Of a stretch of DNA of 64,000 nucleotides, positions 36,381-50,870 are shown one piece after another. Position numbers and translations under genes: made by a program. Positions within the stretch are counted from its first letter, which is position 1. Every line of letters starts with the position of its first letter. Source of the stretch: Semisulcospira habei (lineage: Eukaryota > Mollusca > Gastropoda > Semisulcospiridae). The stretch covers positions 234,374,637 to 234,438,636 of the forward strand of contig BTPG01000004.1 of the NCBI GenBank assembly GCA_036245525.1, in the 5' to 3' direction. The notes under the pieces were generated by a model that was not told the DNA's origin, did not search any database, and was given only the letters and a program-made list of their open reading frames with translations.

Positions 36381-39300
36381 GGGTTGGATCAGGACGAACA
36401 AAACAGGTCACAGGTTAGATCAAGTTACGTCGGGTTGGATCAGGACGAACAAAACAGGTCACAGGTTAGATCAAGTTACGTCGGGCTGGATCAGGACGAA
36501 CTAAACAGGTCACAGGTTAGATCAAGTTACGTCGGGTTGGATCAGGACGAACAAAACAGGTCACAGGTTAGATCAAGTTACGTCGGGCTGGATCAGGACG
36601 AACTAAACAGGTCACAGGTTAGATCAAGTTACGTCGGGTTGGATCAGGACGAACTAAACAGGTCACAGGTTAGATCAAGTTACGTCGGGCTGGATCAGGA
36701 CGAACTAAACAGGTCACAGGTTAGATCAAGTTACGTCGGGCTGGATCAGGACGAACTAAACAGGTCACAGGTTAGATCACGTTACGTCGGGTTGGATCAG
36801 GACGAACTAAACAGGTCACAGGTTAGATCACGTTACGTCGGGTTGGATCAGGACGAACTAAACAGGTCACAGGTTAGATCAGGTTACGTCGGGCTGGATC
36901 AGGACGAACTAAACAGGTCACAGGTTAGATCACGTTACGTCGGGTTGGATCAGGACGAACTAAACAGGTCGCAGGTTAGATCACGTTACGTCGGGCTGGA
37001 TCAGGACGAACAAAACAGGTCACAGGTTAGATCACGTTACGTCGGGCTGGATCAGGACGAACTAAACAGGTCGCAGGTTAGATCAGGTTACGTCGGGCTG
37101 GATCAGGACGAACTAAACAGGTCGCAGGTTAGATCACGTTACGTCGGGCTGGATCAGGACGAACTAAACAGGTCGCAGGTTAGATCAGGTTACGTCGGGC
37201 TGGATCAGGACGAACTAAACAGGTCGCAGGTTAGATCACGTTACGTCGGGCTGGATCAGGACGAACTAAACAGGTCACAGGTTAGATCACGTTACGTCGG
37301 GTTGGATCAGGACGAACTAAACAGGTCACAGGTTAGATCACGTTACGTCGGGTTGGATCAGGACGAACTAAACAGGTCACAGGTTAGATCAGGTTACGTC
37401 GGGCTGGATCAGGACGAACTAAACAGGTCACAGGTTAGATCACGTTACGTCGGGTTGGATCAGGACGAACTAAACAGGTCGCAGGTTAGATCACGTTACG
37501 TCGGGCTGGATCAGGACGAACAAAACAGGTCACAGGTTAGATCACGTTACGTCGGGCTGGATCAGGACGAACTAAACAGGTCGCAGGTTAGATCACGTTA
37601 CGTCGGGCTGGATCAGGACGAACTAAACAGGTCGCAGGTTAGATCAGGTTACGTCGGGCTGGATCAGGACGAACTAAACAGGTCGCAGGTTAGATCACGT
37701 TACGTCGGGCTGGATCAGGACGAACTAAACAGGTCGCAGGTTAGATCAGGTTACGTCGGGCTGGATCAGGACGAACTAAACAGGTCGCAGGTTAGATCAC
37801 GTTACGTCGGGCTGGATCAGGACGAACTAAACAGGTCACAGGTTAGATCAAGTTACGTCGGGTTGGATCAGGACGAACTAAACAGGTCGCAGGTTAGATC
37901 ACGTTACGTCGGGCTGGATCAGGACGAACAAAACAGGTCACAGGTTAGATCACGTTACGTCGGGCTGGATCAGGACGAACTAAACAGGTCGCAGGTTAGA
38001 TCACGTTACGTCGGGCTGGATCAGGACGAACTAAACAGGTCACAGGTTAGATCAGGTTACGTCGGGCTGGATCAGGACGAACTAAACAGGTCACAGGTTA
38101 GATCACGTTACGTCGGGTTGGATCAGGACGAACTAAACAGGTCGCAGGTTAGATCACGTTACGTCGGGCTGGATCAGGACGAACAAAACAGGTCACAGGT
38201 TAGATCACGTTACGTCGGGCTGGATCAGGACGAACTAAACAGGTCGCAGGTTAGATCACGTTACGTCGGGCTGGATCAGGATGAACTAAACAGGTCGCAG
38301 GTTAGATCAGGTTACGTCGGGCTGGATCAGGACGAACTAAACAGGTCGCAGGTTAGATCACGTTACGTCGGGCTGGATCAGGACGAACTAAACAGGTCGC
38401 AGGTTAGATCAGGTTACGTCGGGCTGGATCAGGACGAACTAAACAGGTCGCAGGTTAGATCACGTTACGTCGGGCTGGATCAGGACGAACTAAACAGGTC
38501 ACAGGTTAGATCAAGTTACGTCGGGTTGGATCAGGACGAACTAAACAGGTTGCAGGTTAGATCACGTTACGTCGGGCTGGATCAGGACGAACAAAACAGG
38601 TCACAGGTTAGATCACGTTACGTCGGGCTGGATCAGGACGAACTAAACAGGTCGCAGGTTAGATCACGTTACGTCGGGCTGGATCAGGACGAACTAAACA
38701 GGTCGCAGGTTAGATCAGGTTACGTCGGGCTGGATCAGGACGAACTAAACAGGTCGCAGGTTAGATCACGTTACGTCGGGCTGGATCAGGACGAACTAAA
38801 CAGGTCGCAGGTTAGATCAGGTTACGTCGGGCTGGATCAGGACGAACTAAACAGGTCGCAGGTTAGATCAGGTTACGTCGGGCTGGATCAGGACGAACTA
38901 AACAGGTCACAGGTTAGATCAAGTTACGTCGGGTTGGATCAGGACGAACTAAACAGGTCGCAGGTTAGATCACGTTACGTCGGGCTGGATCAGGACGAAC
39001 TAAACAGGTCGCAGGTTAGATCAAGTTACGTCGGGTTGGATCAGGACGAACTAAACAGGTCACAGGTTAGATCAGGTTACGTCGGGCTGGATCAGGACGA
39101 ACTAAACAGGTCGCAGGTTAGATCACGTTACGTCGGGCTGGATCAGGACGAACAAAACAGGTCACAGGTTAGATCACGTTACGTCGGGCTGGATCAGGAC
39201 GAACTAAACAGGTCGCAGGTTAGATCACGTTACGTCGGGCTGGATCAGGACGAACTAAACAGGTCACAGGTTAGATCAGGTTACGTCGGGCTGGATCAGG

Positions 39301-42300
39301 ACGAACTAAACAGGTCGCAGGTTAGATCACGTTACGTCGGGCTGGATCAGGACGAACTAAACAGGTCGCAGGTTAGATCAGGTTACGTCGGGCTGGATCA
39401 GGACGAACTAAACAGGTCGCAGGTTAGATCACGTTACGTCGGGCTGGATCAGGACGAACTAAACAGGTCACAGGTTAGATCAAGTTACGTCGGGTTGGAT
39501 CAGGACGAACTAAACAGGTCGCAGGTTAGATCACGTTACGTCGGGCTGGATCAGGACGAACAAAACAGGTCACAGGTTAGATCACGTTACGTCGGGCTGG
39601 ATCAGGACGAACTAAACAGGTCGCAGGTTAGATCACGTTACGTCGGGCTGGATCAGGACGAACTAAACAGGTCGCAGGTTAGATCAGGTTACGTCGGGCT
39701 GGATCAGGACGAACTAAACAGGTCGCAGGTTAGATCACGTTACGTCGGGCTGGATCAGGACGAACTAAACAGGTCGCAGGTTAGATCAGGTTACGTCGGG
39801 CTGGATCAGGACGAACTAAACAGGTCGCAGGTTAGATCACGTTACGTCGGGCTGGATCAGGACGAACTAAACAGGTCACAGGTTAGATCAAGTTACGTCG
39901 GGTTGGATCAGGACGAACTAAACAGGTCGCAGGTTAGATCACGTTACGTCGGGCTGGATCAGGACGAACTAAACAGGTCGCAGGTTAGATCAAGTTACGT
40001 CGGGTTGGATCAGGACGAACTAAACAGGTCACAGGTTAGATCAGGTTACGTCGGGCTGGATCAGGACGAACTAAACAGGTCGCAGGTTAGATCACGTTAC
40101 GTCGGGCTGGATCAGGACGAACAAAACAGGTCACAGGTTAGATCACGTTACGTCGGGCTGGATCAGGACGAACTAAACAGGTCACAGGTTAGATCAGGTT
40201 ACGTCGGGTTGGATCAGGACGAACTAAACAGGTCGCAGGTTAGATCAAGTTACGTCGGGTTGGATCAGGACGAACTAAACAGGTCACAGGTTAGATCACG
40301 TTACGTCGGGTTGGATCAGGACGAACTAAACAGGTCGCAGGTTAGATCACGTTACGTCGGGCTGGATCAGGACGAACTAAACAGGTCACAGGTTAGATCA
40401 GGTTACGTCGGGCTGGATCAGGACGAACTAAACAGGTCACAGGTTAGATCAAGTTACGTCGGGTTGGATCAGGACGAACTAAACAGGTCACAGGTTAGAT
40501 CAGGTTACGTCGGGCTGGATCAGGACGAACTAAACAGGTCGCAGGTTAGATCAGGTTACGTCGGGTTGGATCAGGACGAACAAAACAGGTCGCAGGTTAG
40601 ATCACGTTACGTCGGGTTGGATCAGGACGAACTAAACAGGTCACAGGTTAGATCACGTTACGTCGGGTTGGATCAGGACGAACAAAACAGGTCACAGGTT
40701 AGATCACGTTACGTCGGGTTGGATCAGGACGAACTAAACAGGTCACAGGTTAGATCAGGTTACGTCGGGCTGGATCAGGACGAACTAAACAGGTCACAGG
40801 TTAGATCACGTTACGTCGGGTTGGATCAGGACGAACTAAACAGGTCGCAGGTTAGATCACGTTACGTCGGGCTGGATCAGGACGAACAAAACAGGTCACA
40901 GGTTAGATCACGTTACGTCGGGCTGGATCAGGACGAACTAAACAGGTCGCAGGTTAGATCACGTTACGTCGGGCTGGATCAGGACGAACTAAACAGGTCG
41001 CAGGTTAGATCAGGTTACGTCGGGCTGGATCAGGACGAACTAAACAGGTCGCAGGTTAGATCACGTTACGTCGGGCTGGATCAGGACGAACTAAACAGGT
41101 CGCAGGTTAGATCAGGTTACGTCGGGCTGGATCAGGACGAACTAAACAGGTCGCAGGTTAGATCACGTTACGTCGGGCTGGATCAGGACGAACTAAACAG
41201 GTCACAGGTTAGATCAAGTTACGTCGGGTTGGATCAGGACGAACTAAACAGGTCGCAGGTTAGATCACGTTACGTCGGGCTGGATCAGGACGAACAAAAC
41301 AGGTCACAGGTTAGATCACGTTACGTCGGGCTGGATCAGGACGAACTAAACAGGTCGCAGGTTAGATCACGTTACGTCGGGCTGGATCAGGACGAACTAA
41401 ACAGGTCGCAGGTTAGATCAGGTTACGTCGGGCTGGATCAGGACGAACTAAACAGGTCGCAGGTTAGATCACGTTACGTCGGGCTGGATCAGGACGAACT
41501 AAACAGGTCGCAGGTTAGATCAGGTTACGTCGGGCTGGATCAGGACGAACTAAACAGGTCGCAGGTTAGATCAGGTTACGTCGGGCTGGATCAGGACGAA
41601 CTAAACAGGTCGCAGGTTAGATCACGTTACGTCGGGCTGGATCAGGACGAACTAAACAGGTCGCAGGTTAGATCAAGTTACGTCGGGTTGGATCAGGACG
41701 AACTAAACAGGTCGCAGGTTAGATCACGTTACGTCGGGCTGGATCAGGACGAACTAAACAGGTCGCAGGTTAGATCAAGTTACGTCGGGTTGGATCAGGA
41801 CGAACTAAACAGGTCGCAGGTTAGATCAGGTTACGTCGGGCTGGATCAGGACGAACTAAACAGGTCGCAGGTTAGATCACGTTACGTCGGGCTGGATCAG
41901 GACGAACTAAACAGGTCACAGGTTAGATCAGGTTACGTCGGGTTGGATCAGGACGAACTAAACAGGTCGCAGGTTAGATCAAGTTACGTCGGGTTGGATC
42001 AGGACGAACTAAACAGGTCACAGGTTAGATCACGTTACGTCGGGTTGGATCAGGACGAACTAAACAGGTCGCAGGTTAGATCACGTTACGTCGGGCTGGA
42101 TCAGGACGAACTAAACAGGTCACAGGTTAGATCAGGTTACGTCGGGCTGGATCAGGACGAACTAAACAGGTCACAGGTTAGATCAAGTTACGTCGGGTTG
42201 GATCAGGACGAACTAAACAGGTCACAGGTTAGATCAGGTTACGTCGGGCTGGATCAGGACGAACTAAACAGGTCGCAGGTTAGATCAGGTTACGTCGGGT

Positions 42301-45300
42301 TGGATCAGGACGAACAAAACAGGTCGCAGGTTAGATCACGTTACGTCGGGTTGGATCAGGACGAACTAAACAGGTCACAGGTTAGATCACGTTACGTCGG
42401 GTTGGATCAGGACGAACAAAACAGGTCACAGGTTAGATCACGTTACGTCGGGTTGGATCAGGACGAACTAAACAGGTCACAGGTTAGATCAGGTTACGTC
42501 GGGCTGGATCAGGACGAACTAAACAGGTCACAGGTTAGATCACGTTACGTCGGGCTGGATCAGGACGAACTAAACAGGTCGCAGGTTAGATCACGTTACG
42601 TCGGGCTGGATCAGGACGAACAAAACAGGTCACAGGTTAGATCAAGTTACGTCGGGTTGGATCAGGACGAACTAAACAGGTCACAGGTTAGATCAAGTTA
42701 CGTCGGGCTGGATCAGGACGAACTAAACAGGTCACAGGTTAGATCACGTTACGTCGGGTTGGATCAGGACGAACTAAACAGGTCGCAGGTTAGATCACGT
42801 TACGTCGGGCTGGATCAGGACGAACAAAACAGGTCACAGGTTAGATCACGTTACGTCGGGCTGGATCAGGACGAACTAAACAGGTCGCAGGTTAGATCAC
42901 GTTACGTCGGGCTGGATCAGGACGAACTAAACAGGTCGCAGGTTAGATCAGGTTACGTCGGGCTGGATCAGGACGAACTAAACAGGTCGCAGGTTAGATC
43001 ACGTTACGTCGGGCTGGATCAGGACGAACTAAACAGGTCGCAGGTTAGATCAGGTTACGTCGGGCTGGATCAGGACGAACTAAACAGGTCGCAGGTTAGA
43101 TCACGTTACGTCGGGCTGGATCAGGACGAACTAAACAGGTCACAGGTTAGATCAAGTTACGTCGGGTTGGATCAGGACGAACTAAACAGGTCGCAGGTTA
43201 GATCACGTTACGTCGGGCTGGATCAGGACGAACTAAACAGGTCGCAGGTTAGATCAGGTTACGTCGGGCTGGATCAGGACGAACTAAACAGGTCGCAGGT
43301 TAGATCACGTTACGTCGGGCTGGATCAGGACGAACTAAACAGGTCGCAGGTTAGATCAGGTTACGTCGGGCTGGATCAGGACGAACTAAACAGGTCGCAG
43401 GTTAGATCACGTTACGTCGGGCTGGATCAGGACGAACTAAACAGGTCACAGGTTAGATCAAGTTACGTCGGGTTGGATCAGGACGAACTAAACAGGTCGC
43501 AGGTTAGATCACGTTACGTCGGGCTGGATCAGGACGAACAAAACAGGTCACAGGTTAGATCACGTTACGTCGGGCTGGATCAGGACGAACTAAACAGGTC
43601 GCAGGTTAGATCACGTTACGTCGGGCTGGATCAGGACGAACTAAACAGGTCGCAGGTTAGATCAGGTTACGTCGGGCTGGATCAGGACGAACTAAACAGG
43701 TCGCAGGTTAGATCACGTTACGTCGGGCTGGATCAGGACGAACTAAACAGGTCGCAGGTTAGATCAGGTTACGTCGGGCTGGATCAGGACGAACTAAACA
43801 GGTCGCAGGTTAGATCAGGTTACGTCGGGCTGGATCAGGACGAACTAAACAGGTCGCAGGTTAGATCACGTTACGTCGGGCTGGATCAGGACGAACTAAA
43901 CAGGTCGCAGGTTAGATCAAGTTACGTCGGGTTGGATCAGGACGAACTAAACAGGTCGCAGGTTAGATCACGTTACGTCGGGCTGGATCAGGACGAACTA
44001 AACAGGTCGCAGGTTAGATCAAGTTACGTCGGGTTGGATCAGGACGAACTAAACAGGTCGCAGGTTAGATCAGGTTACGTCGGGCTGGATCAGGACGAAC
44101 TAAACAGGTCGCAGGTTAGATCACGTTACGTCGGGCTGGATCAGGACGAACTAAACAGGTCACAGGTTAGATCAGGTTACGTCGGGTTGGATCAGGACGA
44201 ACTAAACAGGTCGCAGGTTAGATCAAGTTACGTCGGGTTGGATCAGGACGAACTAAACAGGTCACAGGTTAGATCACGTTACGTCGGGTTGGATCAGGAC
44301 GAACTAAACAGGTCGCAGGTTAGATCACGTTACGTCGGGCTGGATCAGGACGAACTAAACAGGTCACAGGTTAGATCAGGTTACGTCGGGCTGGATCAGG
44401 ACGAACTAAACAGGTCACAGGTTAGATCAAGTTACGTCGGGTTGGATCAGGACGAACTAAACAGGTCACAGGTTAGATCAGGTTACGTCGGGCTGGATCA
44501 GGACGAACTAAACAGGTCGCAGGTTAGATCAGGTTACGTCGGGTTGGATCAGGACGAACAAAACAGGTCGCAGGTTAGATCACGTTACGTCGGGTTGGAT
44601 CAGGACGAACTAAACAGGTCACAGGTTAGATCACGTTACGTCGGGTTGGATCAGGACGAACAAAACAGGTCACAGGTTAGATCACGTTACGTCGGGTTGG
44701 ATCAGGACGAACTAAACAGGTCACAGGTTAGATCAGGTTACGTCGGGCTGGATCAGGACGAACTAAACAGGTCACAGGTTAGATCACGTTACGTCGGGCT
44801 GGATCAGGACGAACTAAACAGGTCGCAGGTTAGATCACGTTACGTCGGGCTGGATCAGGACGAACAAAACAGGTCACAGGTTAGATCAAGTTACGTCGGG
44901 TTGGATCAGGACGAACTAAACAGGTCACAGGTTAGATCAAGTTACGTCGGGCTGGATCAGGACGAACTAAACAGGTCACAGGTTAGATCACGTTACGTCG
45001 GGCTGGATCAGGACGAACTAAACAGGTCGCAGGTTAGATCACGTTACGTCGGGCTGGATCAGGACGAACAAAACAGGTCACAGGTTAGATCACGTTACGT
45101 CGGGATGGATCAGGACGAACTAAACAGGTCGCAGGTTAGATCACGTTACGTCGGGCTGGATCAGGACGAACTAAACAGGTCGCAGGTTAGATCAGGTTAC
45201 GTCGGGCTGGATCAGGACGAACTAAACAGGTCGCAGGTTAGATCACGTTACGTCGGGCTGGATCAGGACGAACTAAACAGGTCGCAGGTTAGATCAGGTT

Positions 45301-48300
45301 ACGTCGGGCTGGATCAGGACGAACTAAACAGGTCGCAGGTTAGATCACGTTACGTCGGGCTGGATCAGGACGAACTAAACAGGTCACAGGTTAGATCAAG
45401 TTACGTCGGGTTGGATCAGGACGAACTAAACAGGTCGCAGGTTAGATCACGTTACGTCGGGCTGGATCAGGACGAACTAAACAGGTCGCAGGTTAGATCA
45501 AGTTACGTCGGGTTGGATCAGGACGAACTAAACAGGTCACAGGTTAGATCAGGTTACGTCGGGCTGGATCAGGACGAACTAAACAGGTCGCAGGTTAGAT
45601 CACGTTACGTCGGGCTGGATCAGGACGAACAAAACAGGTCACAGGTTAGATCACGTTACGTCGGGCTGGATCAGGACGAACTAAACAGGTCACAGGTTAG
45701 ATCAGGTTACGTCGGGTTGGATCAGGACGAACTAAACAGGTCGCAGGTTAGATCAAGTTACGTCGGGTTGGATCAGGACGAACTAAACAGGTCACAGGTT
45801 AGATCACGTTACGTCGGGTTGGATCAGGACGAACTAAACAGGTCGCAGGTTAGATCACGTTACGTCGGGCTGGATCAGGACGAACTAAACAGGTCACAGG
45901 TTAGATCAGGTTACGTCGGGCTGGATCAGGACGAACTAAACAGGTCACAGGTTAGATCAAGTTACGTCGGGTTGGATCAGGACGAACTAAACAGGTCACA
46001 GGTTAGATCAGGTTACGTCGGGCTGGATCAGGACGAACTAAACAGGTCGCAGGTTAGATCAGGTTACGTCGGGTTGGATCAGGACGAACAAAACAGGTCG
46101 CAGGTTAGATCACGTTACGTCGGGTTGGATCAGGACGAACTAAACAGGTCACAGGTTAGATCACGTTACGTCGGGTTGGATCAGGACGAACAAAACAGGT
46201 CACAGGTTAGATCACGTTACGTCGGGTTGGATCAGGACGAACTAAACAGGTCACAGGTTAGATCAGGTTACGTCGGGCTGGATCAGGACGAACTAAACAG
46301 GTCACAGGTTAGATCAGGTTACGTCGGGCTGGATCAGGACGAACTAAACAGGTCGCAGGTTAGATCACGTTACGTCGGGCTGGATCAGGACGAACAAAAC
46401 AGGTCACAGGTTAGATCAAGTTACGTCGGGTTGGATCAGGACGAACTAAACAGGTCACAGGTTAGATCAAGTTACGTCGGGCTGGATCAGGACGAACTAA
46501 ACAGGTCACAGGTTAGATCAAGTTACGTCGGGCTGGATCAGGACGAACTAAACAGGTCACAGGTTAGATCAAGTTACGTCGGGCTGGATCAGGACGAACT
46601 AAACAGGTCACAGGTTAGATCAAGTTACGTCGGGCTGGATCAGGACGAACAAAACAGGTCACAGGTTAGATCACGTTACGTCGGGCTGGATCAGGACGAA
46701 CTAAACAGGTCACAGGTTAGATCACGTTACGTCGGGTTGGATCAGGACGAACTAAACAGGTCACAGGTTAGATCACGTTACGTCGGGTTGGATCAGGACG
46801 AACTAAACAGGTCACAGGTTAGATCACGTTACGTCGGGCTGGATCAGGACGAACTAAACAGGTCACAGGTTAGATCACGTTACGTCGGGTTGGATCAGGA
46901 CGAACTAAACAGGTCACAGGTTAGATCACGTTACGTCGGGCTGGATCAGGACGAACAAAACAGGTCACAGGTTAGATCACGTTACGTCGGGCTGGATCAG
47001 GACGAACAAAACAGGTCACAGGTTAGATCACGTTACGTCGGGTTGGATCAGGACGAACTAAACAGGTCACAGGTTAGATCAAGTTACGTCGGGTTGGATC
47101 AGGACGAACTAAACAGGTCACAGGTTAGATCAGGTTACGTCGGGCTGGATCAGGACGAACTAAACAGGTCGCAGGTTAGATCACGTTACGTCGGGCTGGA
47201 TCAGGACGAACAAAACAGGTCACAGGTTAGATCACGTTACGTCGGGCTGGATCAGGACGAACAAAACAGGTCACAGGTTAGATCACGTTACGTCGGGTTG
47301 GATCAGGACGAACTAAACAGGTCACAGGTTAGATCAAGTTACGTCGGGTTGGATCAGGACGAACTAAACAGGTCACAGGTTAGATCAAGTTACGTCGGGT
47401 TGGATCAGGACGAACTAAACAGGTCGCAGGTTAGATCACGTTACGTCGGGCTGGATCAGGACGAACTAAACAGGTCGCAGGTTAGATCACGTTACGTCGG
47501 GCTGGATCAGGACGAACTAAACAGGTCGCAGGTTAGATCACGTTACGTCGGGCTGGATCAGGACGAACTAAACAGGTCACAGGTTAGATCAGGTTACGTC
47601 GGGTTGGATCAGGACGAACTAAACAGGTCACAGGTTAGATCACGTTACGTCGGGCTGGATCAGGACGAACTAAACAGGTCACAGGTTAGATCAAGTTACG
47701 TCGGGTTGGATCAGGACGAACTAAACAGGTCGCAGGTTAGATCAAGTTACGTCGGGCTGGATCAGGACGAACTAAACAGGTCACAGGTTAGATCAGGTTA
47801 CGTCGGGCTGGATCAGGACGAACAAAACAGGTCACAGGTTAGATCACGTTACGTCGGGCTGGATCAGGACGAACTAAACAGGTCACAGGTTAGATCAAGT
47901 TACGTCGGGTTGGATCAGGACGAACTAAACAGGTCGCAGGTTAGATCAGGTTACGTCGGGTTGGATCAGGACGAACTAAACAGGTCGCAGGTTAGATCAG
48001 GTTACGTCGGGTTGGATCAGGACGAACTAAACAGGTCACAGGTTAGATCAGGTTACGTCGGGTTGGATCAGGACGAACTAAACAGGTCACAGGTTAGATC
48101 ACGTTACGTCGGGCTGGATCAGGACGAACTAAACAGGTCACAGGTTAGATCAAGTTACGTCGGGTTGGATCAGGACGAACTAAACAGGTCACAGGTTAGA
48201 TCAAGTTACGTCGGGCTGGATCAGGACGAACTAAACAGGTCACAGGTTAGATCAAGTTACGTCGGGCTGGATCAGGACGAACTAAACAGGTCACAGGTTA

Positions 48301-50870
48301 GATCACGTTACGTCGGGCTGGATCAGGACGAACTAAACAGGTCACAGGTTAGATCACGTTACGTCGGGCTGGATCAGGACGAACTAAACAGGTCGCAGGT
48401 TAGATCAAGTTACGTCGGGCTGGATCAGGACGAACTAAACAGGTCACAGGTTAGATCACGTTACGTCGGGCTGGATCAGGACGAACTAAACAGGTCACAG
48501 GTTAGATCAGGTTACGTCGGGCTGGATCAGGACGAACTAAACAGGTCACAGGTTAGATCACGTTACGTCGGGCTGGATCAGGACGAACTAAACAGGTCAC
48601 AGGTTAGATCACGTTACGTCGGGCTGGATCAGGACGAACTAAACAGGTCGCAGGTTAGATCAAGTTACGTCGGGCTGGATCAGGACGAACTAAACAGGTC
48701 ACAGGTTAGATCAAGTTACGTCGGGCTGGATCAGGACGAACTAAACAGGTCACAGGTTAGATCACGTTACGTCGGGCTGGATCAGGACGAACTAAACAGG
48801 TCACAGGTTAGATCACGTTACGTCGGGCTGGATCAGGACGAACTAAACAGGTCGCAGGTTAGATCAAGTTACGTCGGGTTGGATCAGGACGAACTAAACA
48901 GGTCGCAGGTTAGATCAAGTTACGTCGGGTTGGATCAGGACGAACTAAACAGGTCACAGGTTAGATCAAGTTACGTCGGGTTGGATCAGGACGAACAAAA
49001 CAGGTCGCAGGTTAGATCAAGTTACGTCGGGCTGGATCAGGACGAACTAAACAGGTCACAGGTTAGATCAGGTTACGTCGGGCTGGATCAGGACGAACTA
49101 AACAGGTCACAGGTTAGATCACGTTACGTCGGGCTGGATCAGGACGAACTAAACAGGTCACAGGTTAGATCAGGTTACGTCGGGCTGGATCAGGACGAAC
49201 TAAACAGGTCACAGGTTAGATCAAGTTACGTCGGGTTGGATCAGGACGAACTAAACAGGTCACAGGTTAGATCAGGTTACGTCGGGCTGGATCAGGACGA
49301 ACTAAACAGGTCACAGGTTAGATCAAGTTACGTCGGGTTGGATCAGGACGAACTAAACAGGTCACAGGTTAGATCAGGTTACGTCGGGCTGGATCAGGAC
49401 GAACTAAACAGGTCGCAGGTTAGATCAAGTTACGTCGGGTTGGATCAGGACGAACTAAACAGGTCACAGGTTAGATCACGTTACGTCGGGCTGGATCAGG
49501 ACGAACTAAACAGGTCACAGGTTAGATCAAGTTACGTCGGGTTGGATCAGGACGAACTAAACAGGTCACAGGTTAGATCAGGTTACGTCGGGCTGGATCA
49601 GGACGAACTAAACAGGTCACAGGTTAGATCAAGTTACGTCGGGTTGGATCAGGACGAACTAAACAGGTCACAGGTTAGATCAGGTTACGTCGGGCTGGAT
49701 CAGGACGAACTAAACAGGTCGCAGGTTAGATCAAGTTACGTCGGGTTGGATCAGGACGAACTAAACAGGTCACAGGTTAGATCACGTTACGTCGGGCTGG
49801 ATCAGGACGAACTAAACAGGTCACAGGTTAGATCACGTTACGTCGGGCTGGATCAGGACGAACAAAACAGGTCACAGGTTAGATCACGTTACGTCGGGCT
49901 GGATCAGGACGAACTAAACAGGTCACAGGTTAGATCACGTTACGTCGGGTTGGATCAGGACGAACTAAACAGGTCGCAGGTTAGATCACGTTACGTCGGG
50001 CTGGATCAGGACGAACTAAACAGGTCGCAGGTTAGATCAAGTTACGTCGGGTTGGATCAGGACGAACTAAACAGGTCACAGGTTAGATCAAGTTACGTCG
50101 GGCTGGATCAGGACGAACAAAACAGGTCACAGGTTAGATCAAGTTACGTCGGGTTGGATCAGGACGAACTAAACAGGTCACAGGTTAGATCAGGTTACGT
50201 CGGGTTGGATCAGGACGAACTAAACAGGTCACAGGTTAGATCAAGTTACGTCGGGTTGGATCAGGACGAACTAAACAGGTCACAGGTTTGATCACGTTAC
50301 GTCGGGCTGGATCAGGACGAACTAAACAGGTCACAGGTTAGATCAAGTTACGTCGGGTTGGATCAGGACGAACTAAACAGGTCACAGGTTTGATCACGTT
50401 ACGTCGGGCTGGATCAGGACGAACTAAACAGGTCACAGGTTAGATCAAGTTACGTCGGGTTGGATCAGGACGAACTAAACAGGTCACAGGTTAGATCAAG
50501 TTACGTCGGGCTGGATCAGGACGAACTAAACAGGTCACAGGTTAGATCAAGTTACGTCGGGTTGGATCAGGACGAACTAAACAGGTCACAGGTTAGATCA
50601 AGTTACGTCGGGCTGGATCAGGACGAACTAAACAGGTCACAGGTTAGATCAAGTTACGTCGGGCTGGATCAGGACGAACTAAACAGGTCACAGGTTAGAT
50701 CAAGTTACGTCGGGTTGGATCAGGACGAACTAAACAGGTCACAGGTTAGATCAAGTTACGTCGGGCTGGATCAGGACGAACTAAACAGGTCACAGGTTAG
50801 ATCAAGTTACGTCGGGCTGGATCAGGACGAACTAAACAGGTCACAGGTTAGATCAAGTTACGTCGGGCTG
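36381..50870 (+). repeat. giant 51-bp satellite, 284 copies, open frame throughout most of it
   Basis: The unit starts GGGTTGGATCAGGACGAACT and continues AAACAGGTCACAGGTTAGAT. The phase is exact from 36381 to 50865 (14,484 bp = 284 x 51): no net indel occurs. Four sites account for most variation: TTG/CTG, CTA/CAA, TCA/TCG and AGT/CGT/GGT. Read in one plus frame, each unit is 17 residues, GLDQDE(L/Q)NRSQVRS(S/R/G)YV. With an ATG at 36351 this makes a 4,646-codon open frame to a TGA at 50289. A second TGA lies at 50391, and the frame is open again until 50882. The other plus frames contain stops in every unit. Higher-order structure is visible, as a rare variant recurs at exact multiples of 51 bp. 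I annotate it as satellite DNA; whether it is translated is left open. No signal peptide, membrane segment or known domain is visible. Confidence 0.97.
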
